From: Chionis minor
Lineage: Eukaryota > Chordata > Aves > Charadriiformes > Chionididae
Reading direction: 5' to 3'
DNA length: 64,000 bases
Assembly: GCA_013398295.1 (NCBI GenBank)
Contig: VZSF01000632.1
Span: forward strand, 135,261-199,260
The translations under genes were made by a program, and so were the position numbers. Shown here one piece after another: positions 57,511 to 64,000 of the stretch. Numbering within the stretch: position 1 is the first letter of the stretch; each line of letters opens with the position of its first letter. The notes beneath the pieces were generated by a model. It did not search any database. It saw only the letters and a program-made list of their open reading frames with translations, and was not told where the DNA came from.

Positions 57511-59042
57511 AGTTCCCCTGTAGCTTAATGAGAGTTACCCTTTAGTGATGTAGGTTTTTTTCCTAATTGGAATTTATTAGTCACTCATTTAATTACTGGA
57601 TGTATTTCACCTCTTTCTTTTTTTTTTTCTGTAACAAATTCTGCAAAACTACTGATTTTAAAATTTCAGTGAATGATTTTCGGCACATAAATCATTCATC
57701 AGCACTTCATTATAGTTATTTGTTACTTCAAAATCAAGATACCAAGTTGTTTTGATTGGAAATATGAGCTTCTGTGCCTTTATAAGTTTCTGCACCTTGA
57801 TTGAATAAGCTGAACTCCCAGTACCGTGTGTCATAAACAGATATTAAATAAAATGCTTGTTAGCACTTAAGTGAGACCTTGATGTATTTTGTTCCCCAAA
57901 TACTATTTTAGTGCTACTGTAAGCAAGAGAAAGGGCAGCAAATAGGTGCCTGATACAAGGAAACATCTTTCTGTATTCAAATATATTAAAAAAGATTAAA
58001 TTCCATTTTTATCCTTTCATAGCTAGAGACGAAAACCCTGGACAGCAGACATCATCATGTTTTAAAAAAATTGCCAAGTAGCCATTGATATGATGAGAAT
58101 GATTTGGGCAATCCAAAGAGTAGACACTAGTGAAACCACCTCATGCCGTAACCACATTCTTCCCTCCCTACTAGCAGCATTAGGCTAGAATTTTTTGAGT
58201 CTGAAATAACAAATGGGAACACCAGGCTCATTGTGAGTGTTTCACCAAAATTCTCTAATGCAAATCAATGACCAAGGCAGTGCTGCTTTTCAGCTTGTTT
58301 TAGGGATCGGTTTTAGTCAGTGTCTGAAATAGCATGTATTGACATAATTCATTGAACCAACTTTGTTCTTTTCAGTTTCTGAAATAATGAGTCAGCAGTG
58401 GATTGTAGATTTATGAGCAAACAGCTGTACGGTGGGTATGTGGGTATAAGAGTAAAGGTATGCATTCCTTTTGGAAAAAAAGCAGTCTGTATAGAAAGGA
58501 AAGAATACGTAACCATCAATTAAAATGGGTATCCCACAGGGACCTAGCTCCACAAACTCCTTTAAAAGAAGGATATGTGATAAATTTTGGACATCAATAG
58601 ACACTAACATACAGCATTAATGCTACCTTTTGAGCCCCTGAGCCCAAGTTCAAAATAAAAGCGTTATTTTTATGGAGAAATCTAGGTGTAACTTGCTGAT
58701 TTCCTAAGTCAATATTTTACAGACAAAACTTCTACTGAGGAAAAACAAAAGACAACCCTGCAAAACACATGCTTGAAAGGTTATTTGGAAGTATTAAACC
58801 AAGGCAACTTGCAGGTGAGGCAATCCCAGCTACTCGTGCGAAGAATGGACCTAACATCATCTTGCTGGCGAAATCAGAATGGAAAGGTTTGTACCTGGCA
58901 TGTAAAGAGACCGAATTTGCTGCTGTCCTGTAAGGATGCTGTTGACGGTGTTGATTACACCAGCTAGGTCAGGAGGAAGGGGGTGTCACAGTCCCCAGGG
59001 GCTGAATCGTTCCCCCAGGTTCTGGGAAGCAGTGAACATGGA
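57511..59042. other. Unique noncoding DNA, 1.5 kb
   Basis: AT-rich sequence without recognised genes; open frames stay below 75 codons. Confidence 0.55.
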
Positions 59043-59272
59043 ATCATAGATTCATAGAATAGTTTGAGTTGGAAGGGATCTTTAAAGGTCATCTAGTCCA
59101 ACCCCCCTGCAATAAGCAGGGACATCTTCAACTAGATCAGGTTGTTCAGAGCCCCCTCCAACCTGGCCTTGAGTGTTTCCAGGGATGGGGCATCTACCAC
59201 CTCTCTGGGCAACTTGTTCTGGTGTTTCACCACCCTCATTGTAAAAAATGTCTTGCTTATGTCTATTCTGGT
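59043..59272 (-). mobile_element. CR1 LINE 3' UTR fragment
   Basis: Reverse complement of a CR1 3' end starting with ATCATAGATTCATAGAATAG at 59043. It continues through 'ttggaagggatctttaaagg', 'ccaacccccctgcaataag' and 'cctccaacctggccttga' to about 59272, where similarity stops. It is closely related in its tail to the copy at 8.6-10.0 kb (same 'aacctgatctggttgaagatgtccctgc' type of 3' UTR), so both belong to one subfamily. No coding sequence is left. Confidence 0.9.
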
Positions 59273-62200
59273 TGTATCCTTCCTCCCTCCAGGCATTGCT
59301 GGGAGGTGTGCCCAGGAAGGCCCCAGGGTCTTGCTGTTGCCCCACCATGATGGGTTTCGTTAGGGCTCCCTACACATACAGGCTTGGGGACAGCCCTGAA
59401 AGCCTTCCCTGGGATTTTCCCCTTCCACCTCCTGCCCCTGTTTATGCTGAGCAGTGCCCGGGCCGAGGAGAGCAACTCAACAATGTGTGTTTTAACTGGA
59501 GATAGGGGCACGGAAGTGTTTTAGAACAAAAAAAAGATAGCGTCATCCAGGAAGTATTTGCTAGCTGCTGTGCTGTTGCTTGGCATGGGCAGAGCTCACC
59601 TTCAGTAAATGTGTCCTCACTGGGGTCAGAGTTATGCCAGTTCAAACCATCTGAAAATCTGATTTGGTCTCTTAAAGCTGCCACCACAACTTGTATTACA
59701 AGGAATTATTCAAGAATGCGTTCTCTGTCTGGGGGAACCACAAAAGATCATGAAAACAGAATTCACTACAGTTAAAAAAGACTCTTGACAATGTGGAATT
59801 GTCTTTGCATTTATTTCAGCTGGGAGCTGTTGCTACGCTGTGAAAGGTCAGGATAATGACAACAGCACGGGATTTTACCCTCAGTTCATGTTTCCAGCTA
59901 CTGCTTTTCCCTATCTGCTGCATTCATAATGCTGAGAGAGCATGAACCAGTTCTTACCCAGCTGAGGGAAGAGTGTTAGCTACACAATGCAGGGCATTTT
60001 GCATGGTGGTTGCATGTTATTCTGGGGATTAAATGCTTGAAGAGAGACTTGTACCCCAGGTGTTTCTGGGTGGGTAGAAAAATGACAACCGCAATTGTAC
60101 TGAGTTCCCAGTGCGTGTCATTCTGAGAAAACAGACGTGCACATCATGACAGCTGCAGCACTAGAAAGCAAGGAAATCTTACCGTCAGGGAGACAAATTG
60201 ATCTTCTACTTTCCCTTGCAGAGAAGAAAGTCAGTTCTTAGGACAATTAATTCATGGATTTTTTTTTAAAAAAATATATTATAGACGCGAACAAAAAAAG
60301 TCTCTTCAATGATTAAGTAATTAACATTTAAAGTATTGAGGCAAACAATAGAAGAATGGATTTCTGAGTCAGTTTTGATCACAATTATTCTAGTGACAGC
60401 AGGGGGAAGAGGAGGAGATACTGAGAATTCAGACAGGCTTCAGTGTGATCTGAACGTGACTGCTCCAGGTCCTGCCTAAAACATGGTAAAAACCACATCT
60501 CCGACAACCCCCTCCAAACCAACGGCAAGTAGGATTTCCCTTTAATTGAAAGTTCGTACATTTAAGTTTCTTCTCTTAGGAAGGTGAGTTGCACAACCAA
60601 AAAAAAAATCTGCTGTCCAGAAAAGAGCAAGTTCCCTGAAGGAGAATAATGTTAGTGAGGAGAAGACTATCATCAGCATGAATCTGAGCTGTGCCCATGC
60701 TCTGCCCTCACCCCGGACCTGCCTGGGCACCAGCAGTAGGGTGGCTCTATGGCAGAGCAGCTGTTGTCTGAAGTTACCCCTGGACAGGAGGGCAAAGGGA
60801 AGTCCAAGCCGAGAAGGATCTGACGCCAGTCTGTTCTGCTAAGACCTGGAAAAAGAACAACAGAGTACAACAACTACCAAAATACCCCCAAACTAAAGCA
60901 ATCCAAATCTCTTGACCTTTGAAGTGTTGGGTTAAGGGTAAAGGGAAAAAAGAACCTACTGGTACTTACCCTCTACCTCTTTACTTGCCAGGAGGGTAAT
61001 TTTGCCAGTGATTCCTAAATTTATCACAAGTGCAAAGTGCTGGACCAAATCCCCTTCCCGGGGACACTTTGCTTTCCCCAGTTCTGGCCACCAACCAAGT
61101 TTTGGCTAAGCTATTTCTTTTAACTCCTTTTCAGAGAGCTAAAGCCCTAGCAACAGCCATTAAAGCAATGTGTGCTCAGCGCTTGAGAAAGGCAGGACAC
61201 ATGTGAGCTCTTCAGTTCATATTTAGAAACCTCACTTCAGTCTCCAAAATGCTCATTTTAGCCTACCCAGCAAGTCCGACCTCCTGCCACACTGGTCAGC
61301 ACATCGTGTCCTTTCCTCCAGCACAGCGGTTCTTTGTTTTACGTAAAACAAGCATCCGCAGCACCACGGGGACTCTACAGCGAGAGCTGCTCCTCTCTGA
61401 AATCCACCCCCCACCCCGTCCATGCATATCTTTGAGTCTGCATTTCAGGCCCAGTGAAAAGGAGGGTACAAAGTAAAGCAATGCTTGTGAGGACAGACAG
61501 CACGTAGAGGCTGATGTAATTTGTATGACTGTAAACACAGGAGCCTATTTTTTTCACACATTGTACAGAACAAATCATTGAAAGGTAATGTAAACAAACA
61601 CCTCCAAATAGCATTTTTGTTTTGTATGAAAGCATCTCTGTTGCTGATATTTTGATAAATGAAACCTGTAGCAATATATATATATTTTAAAAGAAAGACC
61701 ATTTCAGGTTCATTTGGTTTTGTCTCCAAACTCAGAAAAAGGACACAGGAACCTCCTTCTACTTTTCACCAGCACAGTATTCAGTGCTTATTAGTAAATC
61801 AAAATTACTTGCCCCGTGATTTCTCCATTTCCATTATTAGACCTTAGAGGAAAGAACCCTCTGGTTCTTTCTGTAGCACCTTGTTTTCCTACAACAGTGA
61901 TGAAGAGTGGCCAAAGGATAAACCAGAATACCTGGCCTCATCTGGGTCCATTTTTTGACCATAACGTTCTTACAAGACCAGTGACCTGCTTTTGTTGTCC
62001 ATGTTTTTGTCCATGTTGTACCATTAACGCTTTTCTGGGTTTTGCCTCTGCTGCCCCTGTCTGCTCGTCAGGCTTTGCAATGGAGAGGGAATCTTATTCA
62101 GAGTTGGTGAAGTTATCCAACTAAATGCCAAGTTAGTGCTTGTTCACCAAACTAAAATCATCCAGGCAACACAGTTCCTAGTGTCAGCCTATACAAAATA

Positions 62201-64000
62201 CAGGCTCTGAGAGGGCATGAAAAGACTGGCAGTCTAAGGAAACAACAACCCTTGGATTTCTGGTGCATGGTGCCTTGTGACGTGGAGGAATTACAGCCAG
62301 CCTGAGAAGGGACTTTCTAATAAAGTTAATAGCTTATTTTTACTTGCCCTTGTAAAGAAGAGAAAGCACTCTTCAACTTCTGTTTCTCCTCTGGAAATTT
62401 ACCCCAGTAAGAACAACCAGGCAACTAGTTTCCTTGTTGCTTACCATGAGCTTCCCTTTTGCAGCACAATTTCTTCTTAACAGCGTACATTATTGACACC
62501 CATGGAAATGGTAACACACTGGTTTCAGACCTCCAGTTCTATTAGTTTTTTAATGAAGAGTGGAGGATACTAAAAAAGTATCCCAACACTAGAATTTGAA
62601 AGTCCTGATCTAGTCTGTTTAAAGTTAATTGAAAAAATTCCAGAGACTGAGGGGGAACTGGCTGGGCTATTTAATCCTCTATTGTCACTGTCTACAGTCA
62701 AGAATTGCTGTCCATCATGTGTTACCAGAATATAAATTGCACAGCTGGAAAAGTAAATGAAATCTCAAAATATGTGAGTTGCCAAAAGATGCCACAAGAA
62801 AATTTAAGAAAATCTATCAAGTGCAGAAGTCTCAAAATACAAAACTCTCCCCCGCCTCATGAAAAAAAAAGAAATCAGTTCTTTCCTCCCTGTTATACCA
62901 TGTGTCTTTAATAAACTCCAGGAAGATGGTGGAAAGGGGGAAATATTCACATGCACACACATGCACACACAGCTTCAAGCTTATCTTCCTGTAAAATAAT
63001 GAATTACTTTGAATCCATCCCCTACAGCACGACCCAGCTACCCAGTAACAGGGGTCTGAGTAGAGCGAGTGAATGGATTTCCAGTACTTGACTGCTGCTT
63101 AATTATATTCTGGGCACAAAATGCCTTCAGAAATCTATTTTGCTTTTTACTGTGTTCTCTGTTCAGAATGAACAATTCATTCAGCACCAAAATTATTACC
63201 TGAGCAAATAACAGTCACCAAAAACCACTGAATACATCAGCGCAGATGTGTAAAGCAAAAAAACCCCAATCAACATATTTTGAATGTTAAGTGCTTTATG
63301 TGATCTGGAACACAAATGCATTCATCATGTTGTTTCAGAAGCACAAGGAGACCCTTACCTTTTCAGGTTACTAATTCTGAAAAAAAACACCCCAAACCCA
63401 AAAGTAAAAGAAAAAGCAAATACTTTAGCTCATATATATGCTCTATTTTTATGATTACAGTGTTAGTCCTTAATCTGTGGATTTCCCAGTTGTATTTTAA
63501 GAACAAAAACATTTTCAAGCATCTGGCAGTCAACTATGGAAATCTTCCCAAAATTAAACACTAGTGCTAAGATATATCCATCTCATCTGTGTAATTGTAT
63601 GCAGCACACCAGATGATTTAGGAGTGCTACTTTTCACAATATGTCCCTTCGAACAGTGTTTCTTAGATATTAATGGGTCGGACTTCTTTGCTTAAGAAGT
63701 CGACTTTCCTCAAGAACATCACAAAAAACATCATCCTTGTTGCAAAAGTCATAGCAGACCATTAACAACATTTTCTCATTCCTTGCTGGCTGAAGTAAAG
63801 TAACTGGTGTTCTACAATTATTTTACTTTTTCTCCCATTTAGTCTCACGTCAGGCATGCAAAGTAAACAGACTGCAGCCCATCCCAGAATAAGTGACAGC
63901 GTACTCATTGTATCACTACCCCATCTTCACTTACACAGAAAAATGGAAAGATATAAACTCTACATGGAATCATAAAACTTGACTCTGAGAATTGCACGTG
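59273..64000. other. Unique noncoding DNA, 4.7 kb
   Basis: No gene recognised. The largest frames are around 100 codons (61816-62124 +, 61375-61674 -) and have no known motif. Simple tracts include a TA run near 61674-61685 and a CACACATG repeat at 62948-62971. The + frame at 61816-62124 has a cysteine-rich stretch but no recognisable spacing. Confidence 0.5.
62948..62971. repeat. CACACATG simple repeat
   Basis: Two to three units of CACATGCACA in a short CA-rich tract. Confidence 0.75.

Noticed and set aside
1..64000. tRNA, rRNA, snRNA or other classical RNA genes
   Set aside because: I looked for the conserved tRNA B-box (GGTTCRANYCC), U6-like starts and rRNA-like stretches on both strands by eye and found none convincing. 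A covariance-model scan was not possible.
1..64000. A new multi-gene system (operon, defence or biosynthetic cluster)
   Set aside because: The window is noncoding avian DNA with degenerate retroelements. Nothing supports a cluster of functional genes.

Overview
The window reads as vertebrate, almost certainly avian, nuclear DNA. The main evidence is at least nine fragments of CR1 LINEs. Most end in the short (ATTCTATG)-type 3' terminal repeat that is typical of bird CR1. There are also LTRs of the types that are abundant in bird genomes (TG...CA ends, 5-bp target duplications). No bacterial, viral or plasmid organisation is present. I find no host protein-coding gene that I can recognise. Stops are frequent in all frames outside the retroelements, and the open frames seen are short and isolated. 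The region is best described as intergenic or deep intronic.

Layout: unique AT-rich DNA with an old CR1 tail (1-6760); a complete 1,151-bp solo LTR with a 5-bp target duplication (6761-7911); a CR1 with a degenerate reverse transcriptase (8606-10038); unique DNA with a short assembly gap in poly-A; a very old CR1-type fragment (12690-13180); two CR1 fragments (13632-14266 on -, 14548-15020 on +); unique DNA; an old CR1 fragment (21370-21890); a doubly deleted CR1 (22548-23772, -); about 7.7 kb of unique DNA with conserved-looking AT-rich blocks; an old CR1 fragment (31450-32200); unique DNA; a CR1 that keeps its endonuclease part but has lost its reverse transcriptase (37295-38680); an inverted, truncated second copy of the first LTR (38779-39540, -); unique DNA; a solo LTR of another family with a 5-bp duplication (43035-43625); a CR1 (43814-45238, -); unique DNA with a more GC-rich patch; a CR1 (50172-51163, +); unique DNA; a CR1 3' end (53858-54306); unique DNA; a CR1 3' end (59043-59272, -); unique DNA to the end.

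The most notable result comes from comparing the repeats with each other. Two pairs of inverted repeats show a mosaic identity pattern. The two copies of the long LTR, 31 kb apart, are identical over 459 bp, while an adjoining 179 bp differs at 10 positions. The two CR1 copies at 44 kb and 51 kb differ at only 2 of 312 positions in a core that contains a shared 1-nt deletion, while their flanks differ at roughly 10-15%. Both patterns are what gene conversion between inverted dispersed repeats would leave. I did not find a new gene system, and I do not claim one.
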